Origin: Cutaneotrichosporon cavernicola
Lineage: Eukaryota; Basidiomycota; Tremellomycetes; Trichosporonales; Trichosporonaceae
DNA length: 64,000 nt
Direction of reading: 5' to 3'
Assembly (NCBI RefSeq): GCF_030864355.1
Contig: NC_083393.1
Location: 3,534,001-3,598,000 of the forward strand
The notes beneath the pieces are model-generated. The model made no database searches and had not been told where the DNA came from. It saw only the letters and a program-made list of their open reading frames with translations. Below are positions 30,749 through 41,125 of this stretch, piece after piece. The translations under genes and the position numbers were made by a program. Positions within the stretch are counted from its first letter, which is position 1, and every line of letters starts with the position of its first letter.

Positions 30749-32951
30749 TATGAGAGAATGAAAAGAAGGTGGGGGGGATTGACTAGAGAGCAAGCTTACT
30801 CAACGCCTCTCTCTTATGTTGTTCCGTCAGCGGCCCCACGCTCTTCTTCTCGCTGATGGTGTTTACTGCTCTGCCCATCCAATCTCAGCTGTCCAACCTT
30901 GCGTCCGGCCCATTGCCGGGGCCCTCGTCGCCAATTCGCCACACTGCCACTCCCTCAATCCAAATTAGGGTGACCCCGACAGTCTCCTCTGCCACTGTGC
31001 TTGACAGCTTTGATGTTTTGCTCCTTGGTTAGGTTCAAGCCTGATCTAGTGGATTGGCAGTAAACACGTCTCTGCTCCCTCTGTGCAGCTGCCGCAGTTG
31101 CGGCTGTCCAGAGACTGTTCCCCAGTGAGCACTGTGCGACCCTACCAGTGCGAGTTGGTCCGCTTGGGCCCTTTTCTATTCTATTCATCACCTGCAACCT
31201 TGGAGACTCAATTGAGATGGCGCCGGTGGCGGACGGAGATGAGGTGCCTGTATTAACACCGACATAGGGTATTCTCGCGCTTTGGACGCGCCAACGCGTC
31301 AACCCCTCCGGCCAGGGCGGATAATCCAGCCCACCTAAGTTCGCGAACGCCGTTCCGAATCACATAGCACGGCCCAGACCCTGTCGCATACTTGGGACAA
31401 CGCATGTATGGCTACGCGATGTTTGGGTGAGCACCGCGAGGACCGCCGCGTGTAGGGCGAGGCTTGTGCGTGCTCGGTGTTGTTGTGAGGTGCCGCTGGA
31501 GCATTGCATCATGAGGTCAGTGCGTTGCTATCATGTGCATCCCAAGCACAGTCCTCCCGGATGCCGCGTTTCGACTGGATACTTCGGAGATCCGAGAGCA
31601 AAACACTACTATTGTAGCGGGACTTTAGGTAATCAACTAGCTTATCTGTGGTGTCTCAAGGTATCAAGGTAGCCAATCTTGTCCTGACCCGAAAACTGGA
31701 TCAGGAGTTGTCGATTACCAAAGCCGAGTATTACAATTGAATAGCAATTACCCTGCTCTTCGGCAAAGTGCCCAACAATGGGAAAGTTTTCATTCACTTG
31801 CTTAAGGTTTGAAGGTCTCCACAACACTCGCCAGGGAGTTCATAGAAGCCGACTGAATAGCCAGGCACAGTGGCGCATCTTAGAGTTCCAGAGTTCCGAG
31901 GCGGCACGATCGACTAGCCGAGCCAGGAGTAAAGGCCGACGGCTTGGCATATCGTCCCTGAACCTTCCAACTTTTGTCACGCGCCGGAAGGCATGGGAGG
32001 TCGGAGAGGCAAGATCCCACGGAGATGCTTATGCTTGTACAGGCCCGGTGGCGCCGGGATCCTGGACCGAACGCCACCTGGCCGCTTGGCCGCCGGTTGG
32101 CGCCGGGCCCTGCCCGCTTTCGACAGGCATCATACCCCTGCAACGCAAACTGGGCCAAACCTGTTCCAGGTTGAGCGTTGAGGGCACAGTGTGTCCGTTC
32201 GTCTGATATTGAATTGCTGAGGGATACCCTGCTAGTCTGAACGTCTGGTGTTGTTTGTGTGTTTGTTACCGGCTCCCCTGACACCGAGAAGAGATATTAT
32301 TTGTCCGTCGCACACCGCTGTCCGTTTCCAGGCTGATGTCATCATAATTGCTGGGCCTGAGTGGCGATCACACACTAACTTCCTGCTCCCCACGACACAG
32401 TTCCTTTTGACGGACATGGTCCCCAGGCAACAGCAGCCGACTTAAATTAAGGCGTTCGGGACAACTTGTTTACGTCCATCAGACTTATGCGATCCGAGGT
32501 GCCGAGGTGCGCAGCTACTAGGTGGTCTGTCTCCGATGCCCGGAAAGTTCGAGTGAATGCAGAGGAATGCGTGACAATACATTCAGCTTGGTACTCTGGA
32601 TTTCTGGTGCAGGAATCCGGTCACGTTCAGCCAGTCAGGAACGACTGGTTGCAATGGAGGAACGATGACGAGTTTCCAGGGGTGGCCGGCCGCCACAGCT
32701 TGGGCAGGAACACCTCTATAACGGCCGCCGTCTGGTCTTAGCGTTCGAAACTGGATGGAAATATGTGATCGATTCCAGCCCTGAACCAACAGCAGCTTAG
32801 CAGATAAACTTTGTGGGCGCAGCTTATGGCTCAAACTATGTGCTGTAGATCTTTTGAAAGTCAAATAGGCTCCATAACAACCCAATGCCCGCGCGAGTGA
32901 GCTTTTGCTGTAAACGGTGGGGCAACTGTCTATCCAATGTGGCTAATGATT
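30749..32951. other. Gene-poor stretch, no gene supported
   Basis: Open frames on both strands overlap and lack recognisable domains or consistent splice patterns. Nothing functional was identified. Confidence 0.4.
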
Positions 32952-33059
32952 TCGAAGGTAGTGCAGGTGGCGCCCACGCGTCGCGCGCCGTTCCTCCCGA
33001 CCTCTTCAAAGGTCGTGCAGGTGACGTCAACGCGACGCGCGCTGCTCCTCCTGACCTCC
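32952..33059 (+). repeat. 54-bp tandem repeat, two copies
   Basis: Units 32952-33005 and 33006-33059 align end to end. Both start TCRAAGGTMGTGCAGGTG and end CCTCCYGACCTCY, with several substitutions between them. They lie about 100 bp from the tRNA-Leu gene. No coding role is evident. Confidence 0.8.
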
Positions 33060-33130
33060 ATGCTCACGAACCGAACCTGCAAACTGCTTCAACTGTCCTC
33101 TGCAATCTGCGCTCTGCGCTGTCCGTTGCC

Positions 33131-33159
33131 AAAACAGCTAGCTAGGCAATTGAATGCCC
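33131..33159 (-). terminator. tRNA-Leu trailer: stem-loop then T4 stop
   Basis: On the minus strand, stem GGCA/TGCC with loop TTCAAT (33144-33159), then AGCTAGCTG and TTTT (33134-33131). Compared with the other two copies the stem has C-G in place of T-A, a compensatory change. Confidence 0.6.
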
Positions 33160-33162
33160 TAT

Positions 33163-33264
33163 TGACGAGAGTGGGATTCGAACCCACGTCCGAAGACTGC
33201 GGATGAACTTGCTCAGTGAGCAGCCACCTTAACACAGCGCCTTAGACCGCTCGGCCATCTCGCC
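33163..33264 (-). tRNA. tRNA-Leu(AAG), 24-nt intron
   Basis: Third copy, with the same exons, anticodon AAG and discriminator A. The intron is longer (33226-33203, 24 nt) and contains TGCTCA...TGAGCA, which can pair. The 5' flank differs from the other two copies, while the 3' trailer is related. Confidence 0.93.
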
Positions 33265-33888
33265 GATCACGTGATGTTGGGAGCTGCGGCTCGTAGAATG
33301 TCATCATCTCCACCTGGCACGAGCCGCTGTACGATACGCCACTCTAGTCACATGGGATGGGGTAGTCACTTATCAGGCGATGAGCCCAATTCAGTCTGTC
33401 AAGCGCAGCACTTGGATCAAAGCGTCTGGGGTCATGGGGTATCATAGCCGAGAAGCGTCGAGGAAAAATTCATTCATTTAGAAGTCGCACAGGGCACCTG
33501 CCCCGTGGCGAGAGGTACACTTTGATCGAGTTCCAGTTATCGGGTAGGCGTTTCCCAGAGTTCAAAGCCATCTCGGAGTAACCCGCTACTGCAACATCCC
33601 TGTTGATGCCGTCATCCTTAGAAGACGACCCTTGCATCTCCTCTTGGCAGACGGAATCCCGCTTGGCCGAGAGTTCAGATTCAACAGATGGAGCTGGCTC
33701 AAGGGATGAAGTCAGCTCACAACGATGTCCCCACTCATGTAACCAGTTTCCGAATTGGCCCAGTAGGACGGACCGAGCGAAACCCTATTTTCTTCGACGT
33801 TGGAAATATCCGTGCCGAAGAGCAGTCGTGCAAAGGCCGTGTCCACCTCTCCATCGTCCGCAAAGTCGCCGCGTCCAAGGCGATCAGC
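33265..33888. other. Intergenic, no gene seen
   Basis: Open frames here are antisense to weak coding traces further right. Nothing is supported. Confidence 0.35.
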
Positions 33889-34582
33889 TCACTGTGCCAC
33901 GCGCGAGCTGGGCTTGATTGCAAGGTAATCGCTGGCATGGGAGATGTTGTAACCAAGCCCGCGCGCGGCATGCGAGGCTTGCACCGCCTGCCAGCCCGAC
34001 TCGGGATCGATCCATACACTCTCGTTGTCACGGCGCGACACGGTGAAGGTGAAGTCGCCTGTTCCCTTCGGCTTGTCGCCTGCAGTCACAGTCCCCATGC
34101 CATTGGTGCAATCCTTGCATTTACTGACGCAGGCTTGGCGAAAGCGGTGCGTTCAATAGGTTCCCAGCGCTTGCCTGGATCATAGATAGAGCGGTACTCG
34201 CCGCAACTGCCACTTGAATGCTCGGCTGGCGGAACAACAGCGCATTCGGGTTGACGCGGTCCATAATATCGGTACCACTCGTGTTCATGTTCCCGCCTGG
34301 TGGACGTGGATTGGATTCAGGACCAGGTCGCACGACTTCTGACCCAGAAGGCCTATTGCGACCTACCATCAAGTTGTTGAAACCGGGGGTCATAACTACC
34401 TCGACCACGCGAGTTTCCTGAGTGACGCCGTTTAAAATCTGAAGTGCAGCCCCGAGGTAGATCCATGTGGCTAACAGAACGTTGTTCATCGCCATCGGTT
34501 TCATGAATTCGACTGTGATGGTGATGAAACCATCGGTGTAGGCTGCCCAATCGACGCCGTCGTCCTCGTTTGTACTCTTCAT
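33889..34582 (-). other. Coding-like region of unknown family, possibly frameshifted or spliced
   Basis: Two adjacent minus-strand frames look like protein. The upstream one (34582-34121) includes VDWAAYTDGFITITVEFM, NVLLATWIYLGAALQILNG and RVVEVVMTPGFNNLM. The downstream one (about 34135-33889) reads CVSKCKDCTNGMGTVTAG, FTFTVSRRDNESVWIDPES and YNISHASDYLAIKPSS. They overlap near 34121-34135 in different frames, without an obvious donor and acceptor to join them. A donor-like GTAAGT lies just upstream (34599-34594). This may be a gene with unusual splicing or one with a frameshift. No family is recognised and no signal peptide was placed. Confidence 0.35.
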
Positions 34583-34607
34583 GTAGCCTCAGACTTACCG
34601 ACGCCAC

Positions 34608-36986
34608 ACGATATGGGAGTTTTGTACTCCGCAGGTTTCAACTGAAGGAGCCACAAATCCGCACTGGTTGGCTTGAAGTTTAAGCAGGATCTACCCTACC
34701 GTCTTAGTTGGAGGGGAACGTGATGGATCGAGTGATGCTGGTGCCGAGAACTGTGATTTTTCTCTGAACATCGTTAGGGCCTCTGAACAGCAGTGTCACC
34801 TTCTAGATTGAGTTGATCAGTTACAGGTCAAGAATCTTGAGGGGAATGACGTTGAACAGAGTCGGGAACCTGTCGGAATTGGACGTCAGACCAGTGTTTC
34901 ATCCGAAGACTAGATGAGAGAAACACAAGGAGAGAACGCGTCTTCGCAGTGACTGGTGTAGAATGAAAGTCCTAGTCACATGCTCAGAGCTTGGATGAGC
35001 GCGTGTCAGAAGCCCGAAACCAAGACGATGACAAGGAGGTCGGATTGAGGTGCTCTACCAACAGCTAAGTTTGTTAGGGCGCGTCACCCAATAAGTTATG
35101 GGTTGGTCACATGTGGAACTGGTTCGCGGCGGTATGATTCCAATGAACCTGGCCAGCCAGTGGTACAGATCTGTGGCACTCTCAGCCTTTAGGTGACAGG
35201 GGACGTTTATCAGGACAAATCCTTCATAGGGTACATCTGTGCAAACCCGCTGGTCATCACATGGACGGACTGGGCACACTGGGTTCTATCGGTGCCGTCA
35301 GCATGGTCGCGAAAGAGGTTGTAAAAATGTGTGTTAATGTGTTGACGCGTTGATTTGAAACTTGAACTAAACGGTAGCAAGGCTTGCTTTTACTTGTTCC
35401 TCGTTCCGCGTTCGTCAGCAGTTCTCGTCATTCCGCCAGGCCATTTCCGGGGCCTCTCCTTTACAGGAATAGTGAACGCCGCGAACCAGAGGGTGAGTAT
35501 GACGAGGAAAGAATAGCAGATGTCACTTCGGCGGGGTGAATGGCTTTAGCAAATGGCAAAGTCACGAGGTACATGTAGTAAAGCTAAGAGCACAGAATGA
35601 TGTGGCAACAGCAGGACAGTCTACATTCATCCAACCCCGAGCTCATCGCTGATCAAATCCAGACCATGCAGTTGAAAGCCATTCCTAGCCCCACTCTACC
35701 ACTGAATACAGCTTATCAGCCTCCTCTATCTGCCAATGCCAGTCCATTGGAGGTGGTGCCACCGGTCCTCCGGAGGACCGTACCCTCTGGCCCCGCCGTC
35801 TCGTGTCCTATGCTAGGACCCCCGCGCACCCAGACGCGGCGCCGCTCCCATATTTGGGCTGCACTCATGAGTCACTTGGACCAGCAGGAACCTCTGGTGG
35901 AGCTGCATGTGTCTCGATTGGACCCGCACGATGTACTTGACGCCAATATGCGGGCACCACCGCAACCAGGACGTGCCACGTGGGGTCATATATTGCCGGC
36001 ATCAACCGTTGCCTGAGTACGATAAACAGCCTCTGGCCAATCGCAGATGTGCTTGTTTCCAGTGAACGCGCTCCCGATGGTGGCGCGTCGTTAACAGAGT
36101 CTATGACTTGGACGATCCGGCTGTCAAAGCCGCCATAAGCCACACAAAGAACGGCAACGGATGCGTCCCTACTGATCCGCGGTGGTAGATAGGTACTGCA
36201 GAGGGATCTTGTATGTAAGACAGTCACGAGTAGGTGGCGTAGATGGGCGCTTCGGCGTGCGACGAGTCCGAGAGGCTATGTACATGCTTTTAAGGTCGGC
36301 CAAGGGGGCAAGGTGAGCCTGGTCGCGTCTCACATCAGCATGACAACCAGCGATGATAAGCAGCACCCCGAGATGCTGGGTGTACAAGGCATAAATGAGG
36401 GAACGCGACCTGTGTGCGTGTCGACTTTACGATCAGGCTGTTCTGCAAGAAACAGCAGCTGGCACAGAGACGGCCCTTCCGTGCGGCATCTGCCGGATAA
36501 TTACTCGGATATCCGCAATGCCCACCAAGCACCTCCTTCCATGCCCACCAAGATTCCACCTTGCGCGATCCGTGCTCGTTACAGTTTGCCTTGGGGGCCC
36601 CTCAATAAAACCATCCGTCTATATGCTTGCGTTGCCTTCATCTCCAGAAGCGAGGAATGAAAGGTGATGTAGAGATGGCCGCACCAGGACCAGCGGGAAT
36701 AGCCACCGGTTGCAATTTGCCGATCTGGGGACCCCGCTCAGAACGGCCCTTCTAATTTGTGACCAACCAACCACTGGCCCTCCCTTCATCGCTTACATCT
36801 CCCTTCCCGCCCAGCGCACCTCGTGCTTCCGGTCATGGCAGGCCCGTATCTAGAGCAAAACTCTAACCGGGACGGCGTGGGTCGACGGTTTGTGCCGGCA
36901 GGCTGCCGATCTCGACTCCCCCAGCAAACATTCATAGATGCCATGGCGTTCGCTCACGCTCACAATCGCCCTTTGTACCTCTCACC
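34608..36986. other. Gene-poor stretch with one weak ORF
   Basis: A 139-codon frame at 35597-36016 (+) has no recognisable domain and is Pro-rich; I do not call it a gene. The rest looks non-coding, with promoter sequence for the ligase at the right end. Confidence 0.4.
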
Positions 36987-39036
36987 ATGGCTACGGAGAC
37001 AGTGAAGAGACAGCGGACATTCGAGGAGTGTGAGTCCACATCTGGCTGGTGAAGCAAGACACTGACGCCAGGCGATGCCATCCTCACGGCGCCGGGGATG
37101 CCGTTCGAGATGGTCGAGATGGACATTGGGGGACGGCGCATGCGCGCGTGGAAGAATGTGAGTGCATGAGATATGGTGTTCAGCTTGTGTCACGGGTGCC
37201 AGTTGCCGGGGGATGCGATCGCGGACAAGATGAGATGCTGACGGTAGACTCCCCCATCATTTCGCGCCTACCTGATCCCCAAGTTCAAGGAGTTTGCCGA
37301 CCGCGAGATAGTTTCGTCGCCCATCCCAATGCCGGCCGAGTTTTATGCGCGCGAACGCCTCACCTACGGCCAAGTCTACGAACTCGCGCTGGAGTACGCC
37401 GCGTGGATGCGTGGGCTGGGTGTGGTGGTGGGCGACCGTGTGGCAGTCGGCGGAAGAAACTCCACTGGGTGGGTAGCGCGCTCCCGTAAAGAGGTGGGAG
37501 AGGCTAACATCAGGTGGCTTTCGACTTGGCTCGCTGTGCACCTCTTGGGCGCTGTTCCTGTGCTGCTCAATGATCTTCTGTGAGTTTGTAGAGAAGACGT
37601 GAGCTGACGTCAGCACCGACGACGCACAGACACACTGCCTCGGCATTACAACGCCCAAGCTTGTGCTTGTGGACGAGGAGCTCGCAGGCAAGGTCGGGCG
37701 TCTCCGTGCCGAGCTGTCTAAGCGCAATGTCGGAGCTGTTTACTGCTGGTCGAGCGTGGACCACCTCCCCCCTGCCGCGCGTGCCGGTGTCAAGGCGATC
37801 GACACGACCTCGGTGCGCCAGGCGGACAAGGACGCGATTCACGCCGGCATGGGGGGTGGGCTTGAGGGGCTGAACCAGTTCTCGGACGGCTGCATCTTCT
37901 TCACGTCCGGCACGACAGGGTACCCGAAGGCGGTCATCTCGACGCAACGTGGCGGTCTTCACAATGTCATCTCGGCGGCCGTTTCCCCCGCGCGCATGTT
38001 CTTGCGGGCAGGTCTCTCTGTTGCCGAGTTGGGTGCAATGATGAGCGCACCCGCCCCGCAGGGCGTTTCGCTTATCTCCATCCTACTGTTCCACGTCACG
38101 GGTAACCTTGCAAGCCTGCTCGGGACAATTGGCAAGGGTGGCAAGATGGTGTTCCAGCGCAAGTGGAATGTCAAGGATGCTGTCAAGCTCGTCGTCGACG
38201 AGAAGGTCACGACTATGGGTGGTGTGCCCGCCATTGCCACAGCGATCATCCAGAGCCCCGACCTCCCGAAGGACTACCAGTTCACGGCGGTGAGCTACGG
38301 CGGCGCGCCGCCTCCTGAGCGCTTGGCCCGTGACCTTAAGAGCCGCTTCCCGGCCGCGTTCGTCGGCCAGGGCTGGGGCATGACCGAGACGAATGCGGTC
38401 GTGTGCCACCTCAGTGGGCCCGACTATATCGCCAAGCCGACGAGTGTTGGTGCCGCCGTCCCAATCTGCGACATTAAGATTGTCGACCCTGAGACGCGGC
38501 GCGAACTGCCGCGCGGGAGTTTTGGTCTGCTCCTCTCTCGCGGCGAGGGAAACATGCGCGAGTACCTGAACAACCCCAAAGCGACTGCCGAGACAATCGA
38601 CGCCGACGGCTACGTCAACACTGGCGACATGGGTTACATTGACGAGGATGGGTGCCTCCACCTCGGCGACCGGATGAAGGACATCATTATCCGCGGCGGC
38701 GAGAATATTGCGAGTGCGGAAGTCGAGAACGCTCTCGCCCTCGACGATAACCTTGCCGAGGTCGCAGCCGTCAGCGTGCCGGACGATGTACTCGGCGAGC
38801 GCGTCGGCGCGATTGTGTCCCTGGCCCCAGGCGCCAGGACGACCGAAGCCGAGGTCCTCGCGGCCGTGACCCCGCGCCTCCGCTACCCCGCCCGACCTGT
38901 CATCGTCGTTGTCCACCCCGAGCCACTCCCGCGTAACGCAAACGGCAAGATTATCAAGACTGACTGCCGCAAGATTGTGCGCGACATCTTCGCCACGCGT
39001 CCGAAGATCGAGGCCCCTCCTCGCGCCAAGCTTTAA
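36987..39036 (+). CDS. Acyl-CoA synthetase-like AMP-binding ligase, 612 aa
   Basis: Five exons: 36987-37029, 37072-37157, 37248-37468, 37514-37579, 37614-39036; the total is a whole number of codons. ANL-superfamily motifs are in order: P-loop FFTSGTTGYPKA, GWGMTETNAV, YVNTGDMGYIDEDG, the hinge DRMKDIIIRGGENI and the C-terminal catalytic Lys in NANGKIIKTD. These enzymes adenylate a carboxylic acid with ATP and pass it to CoA. The acid (fatty, aromatic or other) cannot be told. There is no signal peptide; the last residues AKL resemble a type 1 peroxisomal signal (SKL-like), so peroxisomal location is plausible. The start ATG has a CACCATGG context. Confidence 0.9.
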
Positions 39037-39196
39037 GTCGTAATCAAGGGAAAGAAGTTGGTTTCTGGGAGATGGGTTTCGCCGTCATGGCGACGGCATC
39101 AGCAGATGAGTGTGCATATTTGCCTTCGGGATGTATGGTTCTATGGTCTGTTGGTGTCCCCGTAGAATGTTGGCCTGCCTCTCGAACCACACCTGA

Positions 39197-40189
39197 TCAC
39201 TCCGCACCGCAGTGGACCGAGCCGTCGGCGTGCGTGTGACAGTCGTTGCCGGCCGCCTGGCCCCCTACAGACCCGGTAGACGTTGCTGGGTCAGGTGTCG
39301 TGGTAGAGCTCTCGCTGGTTGAGGCCGGAGGAACCGAGGCTGAGGGCGCATCCTCCTTGCTGGAGGGCACCTCATTCGCCTTCCCCGCGATGTCGCCTAT
39401 GCAAGCGTCGCCGCCCTGGGCTACCTCGAGCGCGTACACATGAGCGGCAAAGTATTGAACCGCATCCGTGTCGACTGGCGAATAGGTGCTATTGTCACGG
39501 GCAAGTTGCACCACATCGCCAAGGCTCTCAGCGTAGTGCGCTATGGCTCCATCGCCGATGACATGGTAGAGGCGGTGTCTGGGTTAGGTTGGCACAATGT
39601 CTCGACGTACATCAGATCGATTGACCAGTACGTGCTTGGCTTATCCTCAGCGAGCACAAAGCCGTTCATGCAAAATGCGGCATTGTACAAGCGGTCAGTG
39701 TATGACGCAGGACAGATGACGGTCTCGAGTGTGGCGTTATCGCCGCGCCAGTGTCCTCGCCAGCCTGGTTGGTGACAGTTCTGACGTCAGCACAGAAGAT
39801 CAGACACTTACTCCATCGGGGTCATCGCAGCGGAACAGGAGACCGTCCTTGTTGCTATCGAGGAGGACATCGTAGGCACCCATTGCGGCGGGGTACGCCT
39901 CCTTCTTTTCGCCAAAGTAGAGCTTGAAGACCGGGTCGGAGGGGCCGTTGGTCGCGATGTAGTCCTTGGCAAATGCTGCGACTTCGAGTGCCTCCCTGCA
40001 CGTCAGCAGTATGGGACAGGCATGGACTCACTTGAGGCCTTGTCCGATCATGCGGTGCTGCGGAGGGGTGCAGCTCTCGTGGATGGCGATGTCCTCAACA
40101 AAGCTCTTCATGTCGCGGCGGGCGAGGCGCTCGAGTGGCGCCCCTAAAGCCGCTGTCGCGGCAGAGATTGTGAAGAGGAAGTTGAACAT
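39197..40189 (-). CDS. Secreted HRXXH zincophore, Pra1/Asp f 2-like, 297 aa
   Basis: Four exons: 40189-40032, 39995-39812, 39780-39611, 39578-39197, with introns of only 36, 31 and 32 nt. The second Met gives a clean signal peptide (MFNFLFTISAATAALG); the upstream ATG (40240) would bury it. The hallmark HRLYH spans the third splice (residues 172-176; DLIHRLYHVIG), as in the HRXXH family where Arg replaces the catalytic Glu of zinc proteases. A Ser/Thr/Pro-rich stretch leads to the tail CHTHADGSVHC (284-294), a Cys/His zinc-binding motif of the kind found at zincophore C-termini. In Candida and Aspergillus such proteins are secreted, bind zinc and return it to a ZIP transporter encoded next door; here a ZIP gene lies divergently 936 bp away. 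Induction by zinc starvation is expected. Confidence 0.85.
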
Positions 40190-41125
40190 CGCGGAGATCC
40201 TTGGGTAGCTGTCGAGCTGGTTGTGTGTGACATGAGACATCTTCTGAGCTGCATTTGTACGCCGCGAAAGTCACCTCCGCGAAGTGTGATCGGGGTCACG
40301 ACGGTGTGCATGACCATGACCGTTGTGGACGACCGGTGATGACCGGTTCTGATGACCGCTGATGACCGGCTCTGATGACCGCTATGCATGACGAGGAGGG
40401 GTCATGATCACTGTGCCGACCGCTGTGCGTACTGGTCCTCTGATTGTTAATCTTCGATCCTCATTCCGAGCCGCCCGTGGCCACCATGGTTAACCTCACG
40501 GTCGTCAGTCCACAGAGTAAGTGGACGTGCTGACGTCGGCGGAGGTATGTTCGGATGTGCCAGAGCCAGTCGGAAGCCCGTCAGCCTGAAGCCATGCTGC
40601 GACGGCCCCTGTTGGGTGGGTTGTCTGTATCGTGTGCGTCGAAGAATGAGTATGACCGGTCGGGTCCTCTTAAAGTCCTCAACCCAAAGCTCTTGGCATT
40701 TCATGTTGATGGCATTTGAGCAGAGGACGACATTTTGAAGCACGTGTATTAGAGTGAATAACCCACAAAACTGTTGAATTAACCCAAGTTGGCATGGCCA
40801 CTAGAGCGCCACCTGTAATCTTTGAGCCATGACTGTACAGTCCTCTTTCCGCGTTTCTACTTCGCGTCCTCTTGGCGGTCTTCTCACTCCCTCAAACTAA
40901 CACAGTCCTTGGACAGATATTGAACTAAAAGGGGCCACCGGACCGAGGAGATGCATCACACTACCGTTCCGAGCGCTGAGCTCCATTCCACTCATCTCGT
41001 ACTCAACATCTACAGGCTAGATCGTGCCTCGCATCATCGTCTCACTCCCACACTCATTCTCCGTACTCTTCGGCTTCTACCCCCCTCCTCCCATTTCGGC
41101 TTCACCTAAACAGCCCGCCACCACC
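40190..41125. promoter_or_regulatory. Shared promoter of the zincophore and ZIP genes
   Basis: A 936-bp spacer between two outward genes that act in zinc uptake. I see no perfect copy of the yeast Zap1 site (ACCTTNAAGGT). A 23-bp tandem repeat at 40337-40382 is the most prominent element and a candidate regulator site. The ZIP start has a strong CCACCATG context. Confidence 0.55.
40337..40382 (+). repeat. 23-bp tandem repeat in the zinc promoter
   Basis: Units 40337-40359 and 40360-40382 differ at one base. Each contains TGATGACCG twice, so the word occurs four times at spacings of 13, 10 and 13 bp. The regular spacing suggests a cluster of protein-binding sites. The closest gene start is the zincophore's, about 150 bp away. 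Confidence 0.75.

Noticed and set aside
35597..36016. 139-codon plus-strand frame
   Set aside because: Pro-rich without a domain, and isolated in a gene-poor stretch. Cannot be supported without transcripts.
38083..38916. 277-codon antisense frame over the ligase
   Set aside because: It mirrors the codon bias of the ligase and has no recognisable domain.
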